A stretch of 64,000 nt of DNA from Phycomyces blakesleeanus NRRL 1555(-). Its lineage: Eukaryota; Mucoromycota; Mucoromycetes; Mucorales; Phycomycetaceae. This document shows, piece after piece, positions 1 to 21,369 of this stretch (position 1 is its first letter; every line of letters begins with the position of its first letter). The notes beneath the pieces were generated by a model, which worked only from the letters and a program-made list of their open reading frames with translations, did not search any database and was not told where the DNA came from. Position numbers and translations under genes: made by a program. The stretch spans positions 446,259-510,258 of the forward strand of contig NW_017265143.1 in assembly GCF_001638985.1 (NCBI RefSeq). Direction: 5' to 3'.

Positions 1-7501
<7,501 letters not shown>

Positions 7502-7956
7502 ATTTTTTTTATCTCTCTCTTATATTGATCGTGGGATTAATGATCAAGAAAATAGGGGTGGGCTGTTTTTTGTTTTAAAAAAAAGTTAAAGAAAGAGTGG
7601 TAAAGAAGTATTCGTTATAATGAAAAGTAAAATTTTTTTGAAAGTAAAAAAAGGGGGAAATGTACACTAAGTTTGTATATAAATTTTAAATTTTTTTGCA
7701 AAACTAAACAATATAAACAAGAAATGTATATAGTTTTGAATATGTAATAAGAATAATAATTTTCTTAGGTAAAGTAGTGTTTAGCTATATATATATATGT
7801 ATATAACAATAAATGTTATATGTAAAGAAGCTGCTTCTTTTCAAAAGAAATTAATGAAAAAAGCGGTAAAGGGGAGGTAGAGAAGAAAGGGAAACAGACG
7901 AGAGGGCGCGCGAGTAAAAGTGAAATAGAAATGAGAATTTTTTTTTTGGTGTGGTT

Positions 7957-7973
7957 TGACAGGGTTTGACAAA
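7957..7973. promoter_or_regulatory. Candidate regulatory motif TGACAGGGTTTGACAAA, copy 1
   Basis: A 17-nt sequence containing TTTGACA twice at 10-nt spacing lies about 460 bp upstream of the trefoil gene ATG. The identical 17-mer recurs at 57265-57281 upstream of the SUR7-like gene. Function is inference. Confidence 0.35.
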
Positions 7974-10900
7974 AGAGCCCAATACATTAGACAACTCCCC
8001 AAGCGTTTGAGATGATCTTGGGTGGAGGGGTACAAGACCACCAGAAATGGCTCTGATTGTGATACCTTCTGACTAGGATAATTTGTAGTGCTACAACACT
8101 TTTAAAAATATATATTTTTTTTTGTTTCGCTATTTTCGCTCAACGACCCTAGCTAGTCTTTTTTTTTTATTTTCTTTCCTTCCAGATGCCAATGCCGAGT
8201 ATTGGTAACACTGACGTTTCTAAACGGGTTGCTTCTTTGTACAACTAGACTGTGAAACACATGGCTAGCCTGAGGGGCGTGTTGCGACATAAAGAAAAGG
8301 TAAAAAGAAGTGAAGTAAAGACATCTAGTAAAGATCTTTGAAGGACTGAGAGTTGGACATTAAACAAACTTTGGAGATCTGTTGACTAAATATTAGTATG
8401 TTTGCAAGTGCCGGTGCATACAAAAACTAGAGACACAATAATAACAAAGCATCCCACTCATGCAGGCCCACCATTGCACCCTCATCAATCAGCTCTTACT
8501 GTCTCACCAAAACATTGCCGTTGCACGGTCGTATTCTCCCTTTAGCTGCAGTGGAGATTATTTTTTTGTATTTTTATTTTATTTTGAACACCAGTTTTCC
8601 CTTTGAACCATTTATACACCTTTATATATAGCTATAGATAGATAGATGTGTACAGAACTTACCCTTGTCACTATATTAATTTACAAGTGAGCTATGTATA
8701 TATGGGAACAGAGTCCCAACCTACCCTTACCCTTGACAAGTATTAAAATATTAATGTTAATAATAAAAAAATTAAAGGGTAAGGGGAGGTACCCATTAGG
8801 TGCTCAATTTCATAGTGCTTTGATATGTGTATCACCTTTGTTATTTGAAAGAGTATGGCAAATAACCTTAAAATATTGCGTTGACTGACTAGCCTGATCC
8901 TTTGTTCAATTTTCTTTCTTTCTTTTACTTTATTTTATTTTATTGATCAATCAAATGATACTGAAGGATATAAAATAGTTACTGTATATGAGTACCATCT
9001 GGTTGTACTTGAGGGTTCTTTATAGCAGATAAGCGTGATTATTATCGGGACCTTGCTGTTTTATATATCATTTTACAATATTATTTTATTTTGATCGATT
9101 CAGCCATCACCTTTTTTTTTGGTTTTTTTGAAACTGGCATAGAATAAGCCAAAAAGGTTTATATGTTTAGTACACAGTTCTGTTACCATGCTCAGACATT
9201 TCCGTACAACCTTTGGTCTTTATTTGGCCAACCTCTATTTTATATATTTTTGTGTATGAGTCTAGACCAGGTGATTTTCTCTTTCTTGATTCTTGTGTAT
9301 TGATGATCGTAAATAAAATAATATAATATAATATAATATAATACATCTTTCTTGGTTGAATACCCCCCCCCCCAAATTAATTTATACTTTTCATATAATT
9401 TATAATGATAATAATAATAATAATTGTAACTGTAATTATCATAGACAGATATTTTGACCATTTCAGCCTTCTTCTACAATAAATCCGAGTAAAGTAATGT
9501 ACATTAGAACTATATATTGGTATGCATTTAGTCTTATTTATTGCTCTAAACAAGAAATCCTGGGAAATCAAAGAAAGGAATCATATAGATCTATAGCTTG
9601 ATTTAGTGCGTAGAACTTTAATGGACTCTTTGGCTCTATTTTATTTTATTTTATTAATGTATATATAGAAAATATATATATTAGGTGCTGAATTGGATAC
9701 CGTATCACAATCTGTGGTAGTTTTTCATTCAAGTTGCACCTTAATATATACAGCCAATTCTATTTTCTGCTGTGAGGCCGCAAAGAATTGCCATTTTTGA
9801 TTAGACGTCTAAAGAGATTCAAAGGCAAAACACAAGAAAAAAAGTATATCAAATTTTGTATTATGTTATGTATATATTTATTTCTTGAGATATTTTATAA
9901 TACAAAATAGTACGAATTAAAGTGTTTTTTTTGTATTCATATTACACTATACCATAATATTCTCTCTTTCCTTCATTCTTTGTCATTTCTTTACCTCAAG
10001 CTATTTTGCATGTCTATATTCAATAAAGACATTTAGTATTTTGTATGATCGGATAGCATGGTATTTAACATGCATTTTATAGGCTTTAAATGAACAAACA
10101 AACAAACAAAAAATGTAGGTATTTTTGATTTATACATTTATTTTTTGACATAATTGATATATTTGAGTAAATTATCAAGTATATAATATTAAAGCCACCA
10201 AAAAAAAATAGGTGAATTGGAACAGATCTCACCGGATCACGGAAAGGATACAATAACTCAAAAATCCGAATAAAGCTATGTGTGATACTTTATTATATAT
10301 ACATATATATATATTACTATCGATCTCGGTTTTCGGCTTTTATAAACAAGTACTGTGTCCACTTTGTCTGTCAACGCCCAAAAATGCACGGAGCAAATAC
10401 CCGTAATGCTGATATCGATAATTATGAATATAGTATACATTCATATATATATACATCAAAGCATCAATTAGGCTGCTTTAATTCTGTTTAGGTGAAACCA
10501 GTTTCAATAAAAGCTCATGTCATTTTGAAATCACATACACGTATATTTTTATTTGTATGATTTCATTAATGAATTCTTGATAATACGTAAGTATTGACCT
10601 TGCAATGTATCTATCTACAGTTAGCATATTTAATACTAGTCTCTTGCTTGCTCTAGATCAGCACCATTATTATATACGTATGAATTGCTCTTTGACCAGC
10701 CAATTGAGAATAGAGTATATAAAGTGTGATACAATTAATAGTCTATCCTTTCTTTTATGCTATCATATTTTCAACTTTGTTTAGCATGAAATAACGTGAG
10801 TTCGGCCTTGAACACAGAATCGGCTCAAATAAAATTCGAAATATAATAGTTTTTTCTTATTTTATTTTATTTTTTGAACAATGGCTTAATCCTCTATCAG

Positions 10901-12731
10901 CTGTTTAGTGTAGGCGTAATCACTTGAATAAGATACCAAGTGCAAATAACAACAACAACAACAACAACAACAGCAACAGAGATAGAAAAAGAGGAAAAAA
11001 TAACAGTATTAAGAATGTTTGGGTTAAATGGAATGTTTCTGTTTTTTTTTTTCAGAGAAAGAAACAGAGAGCTCATGACCCTGCAAAATAAGACAGTAAT
11101 ATACAGATAGATAGATAAATAGATAGATAGGTAGATAGGTAAATAGTACGATGAAATAGGGTTCTTTATTTTTACTTTCTATATCTGAAATATTATTATT
11201 ATTTGAACATTTTGATTATCCAAATTCTTTAAGAAAAAGTACAGTAACTAGCATTATATGTAGACATAATTTGTAACACTGATCTACAGCCATAAAGACT
11301 TGTGGTAGATACTTGATTATATATATAACAAAAAAAACAAGAGATGTAAATGAATGCTACATGTCAAAATATGAATAGGTTTTGGGACTACATATAAATG
11401 GCTTGTGAAAGCTGAGCACAAGAAGTATGAAAAATAAACATTTTGATCAGCCCTTCTTCTTCTTCTTTCTTTTTCTTTCTTTTTCTTACTATTATTTTTG
11501 ACAACAGCTTCTAGACACAATACCAGCTATAAAAGGAATACAAAGTATACAAGAAAATACAAGAAAAATTCTAGGTGTTTCATACACAAGAACAAAAAAG
11601 CCTTACCCCCCAAAAAAAAGCTATTTGTTTCTATTATTACAATAATTAGCATTTTAGATTTGAAACGCCAACCTTCATTTTAAACTAATTCACTTGTAAA
11701 GACATTTTTTTTAGAGTTATCCATTTCAATATTTGGTTGCCTGGATATACAAATCCCCTTTTCTCCCTTGTCTCTTTATTTATTTTATTTTTTGCGTTTT
11801 TTTTATTCCTTTGGTTTATCTCATATTCTTAAATTACTAGATATATATCTTATAATTTACCCTTTTTTTTTTTCTTTTTGAAATTTATGTAGAAATTTGC
11901 GAATTTATTCAATACATAAAATCCATAAAATTTCAAAGACATATCGTATTTTCCATCTTCTTGTTCTTCTTCATGACCTGTATCCAGCAGCTGGTCAGGG
12001 AGCTATTCTGGCAAGAGTTACGGGATACAAGACAATTGTATTTATTCCGATACCAAAAGAAAGAAAATAATATAATATAATATAATTATAATTATGTACT
12101 TGTCATACGACTAAGGATCAAACTGGTTGTGGGTCCTACCCACGGCATAATATGAAAATTATAATAGGCTCAAATGAGTACCAGGCTTACAAATCTGTTG
12201 TATCTCTCTCTCTCTTTACATTTTACTTTTTTTTTCACGTTAGTAAAAAAAGGCCCATTACTTGTGTGCCACAGTTAATAGATCAACATTCATATTCTTC
12301 TTCAGTATACAAAGTCTATTTGAGTAAAACAAATCCTAAGTGCATTTACACTTCTTCCTTTTCTTTCTTTCCTTCTTTTCTTTACAGCTACGGGGGTTTT
12401 TTTGCTTTTTTTGTTTGTTTGTTTGTTTTTCTTCTCATTTGAAGTATAAGACATACATATAAGTTTGGTTAAATCTATAGCTGTAACTCGTAGGACAATT
12501 ATTCGTACAATGAAGTACATTCATTTCCATATATAGTTCGACTCAGGGACCACAGTTATATATATATATATATATATATTATTTATTTATATTTATAATA
12601 TTCTGGCTCATAATCACTCTGTCTTTTACCTGTGTGTGTTTGTGGGTACAATATCCATGTGGCTTGCGTACACAATACTTTGAAAGCTTTTTCCTGAATA
12701 AAATAAAGAGTAATAAATAATATGGTATATC

Positions 12732-12769
12732 ATGCTATGCTATGCTATGCTATGCTATGCTATGCTATG
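12732..12769. repeat. (ATGCT)n pentanucleotide tandem repeat
   Basis: Seven head-to-tail ATGCT units in the gene-poor region; no link to a gene is seen. Confidence 0.95.
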
Positions 12770-12840
12770 GGATATATGTGGCTTTGGGTATGTAATAGAA
12801 AGTCGTATCACTTTTTTCTTTTACTTTTGCTTTTGCTTAT

Positions 12841-12878
<38 letters not shown>

Positions 12879-15800
12879 CGTATCTTTCTATTTGGACACT
12901 GACCTTTACAATTACTAGATTGTATAAGTCTAGAATAATAAAGTAATATGTGGCTCTACCTGTAGTTGTGTGATTTGATTATTATTGTTTTTAATTTTTG
13001 GGCGTCTCTTTGGCTAGTATTACACAGTAGGTACACTCATCTGCGTCTCTGTCGATCATTAGTTTTCCCAGTGCACGAGCCTAGGCATGTATGTAAGTGC
13101 ACGTATGCAAAGATGCATAGATGTGGTCTCTCGCCTGGGCCTCTGGAATACCTTAAACAGACATTTAATGGGTATGCACCTATATATGATATGATAATAA
13201 TTTAATATGCTTTAATAAGTCGTATATATTAAAAGTAAAATAAAAATCATCCCACTTTCACATCAGTGCACAATCACAATTTTATACATACAATAAGTAA
13301 AAGTTTCATGTTTAGGTGTGTGAATACTGTATAGATTTTGTGGGTCTATATTTTCTGGGCTGTTGAAAATATCAAGTCTAATATCATTATTTTAATTGCT
13401 AAACAAGTCAAAATGCCTATCATTTGTTAGGTGAATAGTATCCGGCTCAAAATATTTACAGCAAATGAATCATTTACATTGTCTGCCATGTATGTTTTAT
13501 TGGATCTTGATGCAAATTATCCAAATATAAAAAGAATACGATGGTTTAAATAATAATAATAATATATATATATATCGATATAGTTATACTGGATGTGGAG
13601 TGGGGGGAATGTGGGAAAGTTTTTGGAATCGTATCATTTCTTAATGAAGACTAGAAAATGCATAATTGTATGCAAGGTACAAGATGCAAAATTAACAAAA
13701 GAATAGCTTTGTGTAGGTATTTTGAATACTTCGCGCACACACACACACTCTCTCTCTCACTCTCTCTATTTTTTTCTTATAAGTAAAAGTAAAACTCAAT
13801 GGTATTAGTATTATATATACATATGTGTATGTGTGTGTGTGTGTATTGGAAGTAATCTATTATATAATTTGATTGAGTCAAATTGAATTGTAGAAATAAT
13901 ACTGTTAAATGGACAAAGTATTGTATTTACGCTTATGGCTATTCAAGAAAGCCAGGCTTGCGGTATACTCCTTTGTATTATTATTATTATTATTATAAAG
14001 AATCAATACGAATATATAAATAATACGAATATCATTATTGTTACCTTGTGCAAGTGATACCATTAATTTTGAGAGGGAGCCCAAAAAATACTGTATATAT
14101 ATATTATTTATATATACTTGTTGCCTTTGCCAGTGGCCATGAAATACAACAATACATATCATCTCAGATTAAGTATGTACTAGATACATGTATATATATA
14201 TATATATATATAATAGATATCTATGACTAAAATACAAGAAAAATTGAATATCCAATAGTATTATTACATCTGTAGTAGGGTAATAGGATTACTCCAGTGC
14301 TTAACTAAGTGCCTTTTGGTACTCAATCTTTTTTTTTCTTGGTAAATGGTAAATATAATATCCGTATACCCACACTGGTGCTCATACTCATACTCGTACT
14401 TACACTTACACTTACACTTACACCCATACAATCAATTTTAGGTATGTATATATAGAGGAAAATAAAAAGTAAAGGGTTATTTTGAGCTCACTTATATTGG
14501 AGAAAATCTCGCCAAGTATTAAAGTCCAAACATTAATAAAATGAATTACATTAATTGACTCTATTGAGTGTGCAAATATGCCCAGTCATTTCGTTTTCTG
14601 TTTATATTATAAATCATAGTACGAGAAGCCGTAGCAACACTAAGGAAGAGTGAGAGTCAAATTGAAGGAGTGGAAGAATTACTAGAAAAATACGTTAAAA
14701 ATAAGATTCATCTTCACATACCTATTTTGGAATATACGTATAATTTATTTTAAAAAAAAAACAAAAAAAGTTTAAATTTTGAAACAATAAAGAGAGATAG
14801 AAATATATATATATAAAACAAATAAATAAAGAAATTGGTTCAAATCGGCAGTTCAACAAGTTTTCTCAGTGGCTCTTTGATGTAATTTATTCTTATTCTT
14901 ATTTTTTATTTTACTTTATTTTTCGTAAGATTTGTAAAGTGCTTTGTTACTCTCACACAAAACCCACACTTACCGATGTCTTATTGTTGTTATTGTCGTT
15001 ATCATTGGTATTGTCACTGCCGTTGTCGTAATAGTCGTTGTTTCTTTTTTCTCTTTTAGCTTTTTTTATTTTAATTCTTAACTTTTTCTAAGTCCATTAG
15101 CTTGTCAAAAACCCCTTTTAAGCGGTCTACCTAAATACTTCTTTGTGCACTTTTATTTTTATTTATTTTTCTGAAAAAATATATTATATATTTTTGAATT
15201 TTGTGTGTGTATGTGTTTGCTAAGCAATGTAGTAAATATGCAAATTATTATATACCGCTTTATTTTATTCTGCCTATAGTTACCACACTTCTCTCAGAAG
15301 ATACGTTCTATTTTTTCAGAAAAAAAAAATTACTGTATTCATTTACTATGACTTTCCAAAAAGTTTCAATAATCAAGGAGGAGGTGATGAGCTCTCGTGA
15401 CTCTTGATACATAAGTAGACAATAAAATGGTATTCTATTAAAACTGTTATAAAGTATGTATATGTACTTATCCTGGTTCTGATTACACCCGAATTAGCAC
15501 AAAATCAGAACACCCGAATAGTTGAATACTAACAAGGAGGAACTATTTCAACTAGTATATATCAGTCGTTTAAGTATATAGGCAGATTCTTACTATATAT
15601 ATTTATATACTGACACTTTAATGCTGGGTGTCATTATGGAGCAGCTAAATAACCAGCTTGGAAAAATTGTAATTGAGAAAGCCGCACTATATATAACCTT
15701 CAATTGAGTTAATAAGGTAAGGAGAGCAGCTAGGAATTGCTTCAGATGTAATATAAAAAAACAGCTCATGATACTGTAAAGGTGTCTTTACCTACTTCTT

Positions 15801-18800
15801 TACTCTCCCGTGCTCAATCCAGTGTAATAGCTTGGGTCGGTTTGTGTGAGTAAATTGAAGAGGAAAAACTCTTAAAATGAATAAAGAAAGAAAGAAAAAC
15901 TTGGTAACAAGGATAGGAAATGTAGGCAATTATATCTCCTTTTCTAGTTTCCAAAAGTCTGATTTTGTGGTTTTCTTGATCGCAAATCTATTAAAACACA
16001 CATACTACTCGGTCGTATTTATCGTATATGTGATTTCAATGTGTCAATAAAAGTATGGAAATACTTTGAAGAAGCGGTATATATCTCGGTATATTACTGT
16101 TACAAGGGTTATCGTCTCTGAATTTCTTGATATATGTATATATCTTATGTATGGCTGGAGTATATAGGAGGAATGTATAAAAGTATAATAATAAATCTTG
16201 TGCAATAGCAATACAATAGATGTATGATGAGGAAAGAAAAAAAAAGAAATCATTGACAGCATATCTAATCTTTAATACCAATCGATCAAAAAGCCTGATA
16301 CCGTACTATAGATTCTCAAATAAGAAATATTTAGCAGACAAGGCTAACAGTATATTTGGAGATTCTGGGTAGCTTTACGCACCTTGTGCAGCATTTTAAT
16401 TTGTTAAATGAAAAGGTCTTTCTTGTGTAATTTATACAACAAGATGGAACTTTAAGTTATAATACATGATCGATCACAATTTCTTGTATCATGTTGTATA
16501 TGTTCTAAAGCTTAAATTAGTACAAGTGTACCTTTTGAAATTCACACCCCAGAAAGAGGGACATCTTCGGCTGTCATATGTTCAAAAATCATACCAAATA
16601 GAACATCTAAACGCAAAACCTAGAACTTCAATGGTATTATAAGCTTCATAAACCTGGGTGTATATGCATTTATGTGCTTGTAATATATAGATATAAGAAA
16701 TAGAACCTGCAGGAATACAAGCTCACTTTTTACATTTTTTGCAAGTAGCCAGAGTTGGCAATAGAAGGTTTAATAACTTGACTTAAAAAAAAATGAAAGT
16801 ATTCAAAAGTTCTTGGCTCAAGGATTTTTTTATGCTCTTTTATTGATTTCGACTAATCATATACTGTAATGTAAGTGTAGATGCTAATTCAAACGCAAAA
16901 AGCTCCAAGTCTAATAGGTTCTCTATAATATTGTTAAGCCACTCCATGTCGATCATTACGTTGATACTGGCAATGAATTATATACGAACAGAACTATAAA
17001 ACAGTTAAATGACATGCCTATTATCAACGCCCTTTATTCAAAAATAATAATAGAAACGTATGAAGGAATGGACACTTTCGGAAATTCTCATGTTAGCAAC
17101 ATAAAGGTGAACACCATAAAAGCACTTGGGTATTAAAATGCTAGTAAAATTCATCATAAGTTCCAAAAAAAAAAAAGAGGATATTATTATTAAGCTTCGT
17201 AATTTTTACATAAAAAAGACATGTCGGCTTAACATGAACAGTTCACATATTGAACCGGATGAATCAAATGACTAGAAGATATCAATATAAAAAATAAGGT
17301 TCGTTGTGCAAAATTGACTAAAGATAGCTCAGGCGAGAGAAGACGCAAAAGCGCAAAGGAGATAATACAGTGTTTCTACTTGAGATTGAGACAAATTAAG
17401 AAATGTTTTATACAAATCAAGATGTAATTGTAGACAAAGAGAAATTAATTTTCAAAATAGATGTTTATTTAGATATTTTAACAGTTAGATTTGGAACCTT
17501 CTGTAAACCATTGCAGTAAAAATTAGGTTATCTTATTGATACTCATCAATTATATCGTTCTGTCATTTTTTAAATAATAGCGTAATTTCACCATGCGGTC
17601 TCTCTTATAGCCGGTGTTTGTTTCTTACGCTTGTTACCATTTGTTGTGAATAAACATTATTTATAGCTAAATGTTATAGTACTCCTAAAGAATTGCATGA
17701 TTTATTATTGGTTATTTTAGTAGAATATTACTTACGTTACTGTTATTTATCTGCGTACTTATTTTTAAAAATAAAAAGACGACATCATCGACAAAAAAGC
17801 ACGGCTTAATTCTTGAATAGCGACAATTTTGAAAATTGCGATTTTTACTTCTGGAGTGATTGTAACTTGAATCGGTAAAGCGCTACGTACTATAATAAAT
17901 GGCTGCCTGGTCCAACACGAACATTATCTAGGAGATATGTAGTCTAAGACCCTGTCTATCATAACATTCTCTTTTTTCTTGGGAGTCCAGAAATTAGGTC
18001 GAATAATAAATAAATGTGTTCAAAAAAAAATTCGTATACATACCCTTCGCATAGAATATTTGCGTATTAACCCTCAGGTCAAATATTATATTATAGTATT
18101 ATTAGAATATGGTTAGCCATTTACAAACTATAGAATTTTACAGGCACAAAACTGAATAAACAGAACGAAACAAAGCAAAAAAACAGGAAGACTCTGTTAG
18201 ATAACAAAAGACAAATAGAAAGAGAAAGGGAGATAATGAGAAAGAAGTGAGCGAATATTGTATGATGAACGCTTGATACTACTTTCCACTCCGGATTACA
18301 CATTCACTCTCAGATAAAGACTGTGCACATTGGATTTTCTTACAATTTCTACTAATTTCTACAGAACTATATAAATTACATATAAATTATACAAGATAAT
18401 TATTTGTGTTAGATCGTCTGTGTCTGTGTCTGTATGTATGTATGCATTCAAAGAAGGTGCTTAGAATAATGTCCAATACAGAAAATACATTATATTTGAA
18501 CAAAAATATTCTGTATAAGTTTGCTAAATGAGCTCAGCCATGCCTTTTTATTGTTATCATTTTGGTACTTTACAAATATTACATCAGCTTACCTGTATTC
18601 CAACTATGTAGATAACTGACAGTAATGAATGCCTCTTGCGAATGTATAGAATACAGAACTATATGCATTTTATACAAAGGTGATACTTTCTATATATTTA
18701 AGGGTAATATTGCTTTACATAACTTTTTGTACAACATCACGCACAAATATGGTGTTTTTTTTTTGGATTTTGCAAAATCTCAATGTTACTCGTCAAAGTA

Positions 18801-18947
18801 CCTGATCTGGTCAAAATTACTGTTTCTGTGTATACAGATATACATTTTTTTAAGTTTCAATACCCGCCGTTGTCGAAGTTTATCAAACTACTTGAAAAAA
18901 AAAGGAACTGAATTCCAAGTTCATCACGCTTCATCATCTTCCTCATC

Positions 18948-20162
18948 ATGCTCAAGTCTCCTTTGTGGCTACTCATTTTCTTCCTCACCTTGGTCTTGGC
19001 AGATCAGAAAGCGAAGGCTCCTTTACCACCACCGACTAAACTTCTTGGAGGTAAATGAGCATTCTGTTTTGTTTTCTTTTACTATCATTCTCATTCTCAT
19101 TCGTTCTCATAAACCAAATAAATATGTACTGTTACTTATGCAGGTACTATCAGAGCCGCTCCAAACTGTGACAGAAAGATTGGTGCCAATGCACGTATCA
19201 CTGTTCACTATAAAGCAAGCGTCTGGGGTGTAAAGGAACTCTTTGAAAACACATACAAAAAAGAACCCATTGTCTACAGACTCGGTAAGGGAAAAAATGG
19301 TCGAATATGTATATACATATATATTATACAAAAGATAACTAATTCATATATTAAATACAACTCTTTAGGTCGCGATAAGATGCTCAAGGGTAAGAGAGAA
19401 AGAGAGATAGAGATTGTGTAAAACAAATTTACATATGTAGTAGAAGAAGAATGTTATTAATGTTGGGGTATGTACTTTAAGGACTTGAACAAGGCATTGA
19501 GGGTATGTGTGTTGGTGAGATTCGCCGTCTGTTGATCCCCGCTGATCTTGGTAAGCCTACCTCCTCTTGTTTTCATTTTATTTTGAAAGAAAGCTATGGC
19601 TTTGAATACAAAGTCATCACACAATAGGATTACTGACAATTATCATCTTTATTACAGCCTATGGTGAACTTGGTGTACCTGGAGTTGTTCCTCGTAAGTT
19701 TAATATACTGGTGTTTTATTGATGTTGCTGCTGAAATAAAAAAAAAGGAAAGAAAGAAGAGAAAATAAATTATATGATAAACTTATTCATTCTTTTCTTT
19801 GTATAGCCAACAGCGCCCTTGTTTACGAAGTTGAGTTGATCGATAGTCTTCCTCCCTGGAAGTAAGTATAACATTTCTTTTAAAGAGCAACTTGAAGGAC
19901 TTTATCATCTTCTGTTTACTTATACAAATATTTTGTCTTTTTTAGAAACCCTTGGTTCTGGATCGGTATTGCTGGTTTTGCTAGCGCATACTACATCGTT
20001 GACAAGAAAACAAAAGGCAAAGATGAAATAAAAGCCTCCAAGTTCTTGGAATCCAAGCTTGCTGCTGGTAAGGAGGGAGTTGCCGTTGATAATGTTGCTG
20101 CTGCTACTGTCACAGAGGGAGAGAAAGAGGATTCCGCTCCAGTTAAGGAAAAGTCGACATAA
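18948..20162 (+). CDS. FKBP-type peptidyl-prolyl isomerase, ER membrane-anchored, FKBP11-like
   Basis: Exons 18948-19050, 19144-19284, 19369-19389, 19482-19550, 19658-19693, 19807-19861 and 19946-20162 give 213 aa in frame. Residues 1-18 are a signal peptide (LLIFFLTLVLA). The FKBP domain spans about residues 40-140, with the family signatures GMCVGEIRRLLIPADLAYGE and PPNSALVYEVEL. A hydrophobic segment NPWFWIGIAGFASAYYIV (about 143-160) is a C-terminal membrane anchor, followed by a charged tail. Known FKBPs catalyse proline cis-trans isomerisation; ER forms help secretory proteins fold. The usual FDSS motif reads FENT, and the core Trp of the VIxGW motif is replaced (MLKGLEQG). The latter is also seen in FKBP11-type proteins, so activity or drug binding may be weak. 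Exon 3 is only 21 nt. An AATAAA lies near 20281. Lumenal topology is inferred. Confidence 0.9.
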
Positions 20163-21177
20163 AAAAAACAGATTCCTTTCTTTTTATTTATTTTGTTTAT
20201 CTATTCATTTATTTTCTTATATAACCCTTTATACACTTTTGTAATTTTTTGGTCTCGATATATTGTTTTGTTTCCTATTTAATAAATAGACCACTCTAAT
20301 TTTGCTCACTTACTTTATCTTCCTCTTTTTTCAGCATTATAAATGAATTCATGTATTTCCAATTTGTTCAGCTTTATTGCTTCTATTAAAATTAAATATT
20401 TAACCTTTCTGTTTTAAAAAAAAACAACCAAGAAATTATTTTTTGGACTATAAAAATAATAGTCGCGGTTGTCATGAAAAGATAAAAGTATGGCTATAGC
20501 AATGCCTTTTACTTAATTGCTACTATTCATACCATTAATAAATGGATAGAAAGGCGGATTTAGTTGGAAAGCATATGGTAATGTAAAGAAAACGTGGCCA
20601 TCCTTTAAAACATATTTTACAAGGAATCTAAATAAAATATGATATGATGTCTGTTTAAAAGGGATAATATACAAGCTCATTATTTACGTAAACCATATTG
20701 ACGTTACATTTTGTAAAGTGATATAATATATCATGGCTAATAGAAACGTAAACTAGTTAGCACATCATTGTGAACCTATATTAAAAGGAGATAGGAATTA
20801 TATATTTAGCTTTATGAATTTCTAGCCGCAATGTTAACTTTGCTAGTGTATCGAGAAATAACTTGTATCAAAAATGACAAATATGGTCTTTGATTTGGGA
20901 TTATTTTTCACTACTAAAGCACATCATATATTAGTCAACCCTACTGAAGGATTATAAGCGAGAATAAAAAGATAGATAACTTTTCTAAAGCTACTCAGCA
21001 ACTATAATTTTTTTTCGGACTCTATTCGACCTTTGTTAAGTTATATGTTTTCTAATTCATTTGTGAACAAAAAGGAATCACATTGGTTGTTGTTTTCGAG
21101 AACTCTGTATAGTTAGCATCTTAATTGGCCAAAAATAAATCTTGTACTACACAAACAATCAAGCAAGTAAAATATTT
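20163..21177. other. Intergenic, no gene seen
   Basis: AT-rich 3' flank of the FKBP gene and 3' flank of the minus-strand tRNA gene. No coding potential or recognisable RNA was found. Confidence 0.7.
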
Positions 21178-21259
21178 CGACAACTGCAGGATTTGAACCT
21201 GCGCGGGCAAAGCCCATATGATTTCGAGTCATACTCCTTAACCACTCGGACAAGTTGTC
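21178..21259 (-). tRNA. tRNA-Ser (anticodon CGA)
   Basis: The minus-strand 82-mer folds as a class II tRNA. The 7-bp acceptor stem is GACAACT with AGTTGTC, and the D-arm includes GAGTGGTTAAGGA. The anticodon stem TATGA/TCATA encloses the loop CTCGAAA, so the anticodon is CGA and reads UCG. A long variable arm (GGGC-TTT-GCCC) precedes the T-arm GCAGG-TTCAAAT-CCTGC, and the discriminator is G as expected for serine. It has no intron. A block of nested transposable-element remnants begins about 110 bp upstream of its 5' end. Confidence 0.97.
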
Positions 21260-21369
21260 AAACTTTAATTGTCCGATTGTGCTATAACTATAGTCCACAA
21301 TATTAAACAGTAGAAAATAGTATAGAAATATAAGTAAATATATAGAAAAGAAGTAATAGATAATAAGGA

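Larger units (their letters stand above)
7502..18947. other. Gene-poor, low-complexity intergenic region (about 11.4 kb)
   Basis: I find no ORF above 96 codons and none resembling a family; the ones present are low-complexity translations of AT-rich DNA. The stretch holds many short microsatellites (TA, CA/TG, TAA, GATA, TTTTA runs) and long T or A runs. It separates two divergently transcribed genes, so both ends should hold promoters. The 7,840-8,560 part is somewhat GC-richer and may be regulatory sequence of the trefoil gene. I see no tRNA, snRNA or rRNA by eye; small non-coding RNAs cannot be excluded. Confidence 0.7.

Noticed and set aside
14836..14850. GGTTCAAATC, resembling a tRNA B box
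   Set aside because: The flanking bases cannot pair into a T-stem and no acceptor or anticodon stem is found.
18625..19233. 202-codon frame overlapping the FKBP gene start
   Set aside because: It runs through the FKBP exon 1 in another frame and through its intron; composition is Phe/Tyr/Ser-rich like translated AT-rich DNA. The spliced FKBP model explains the region.
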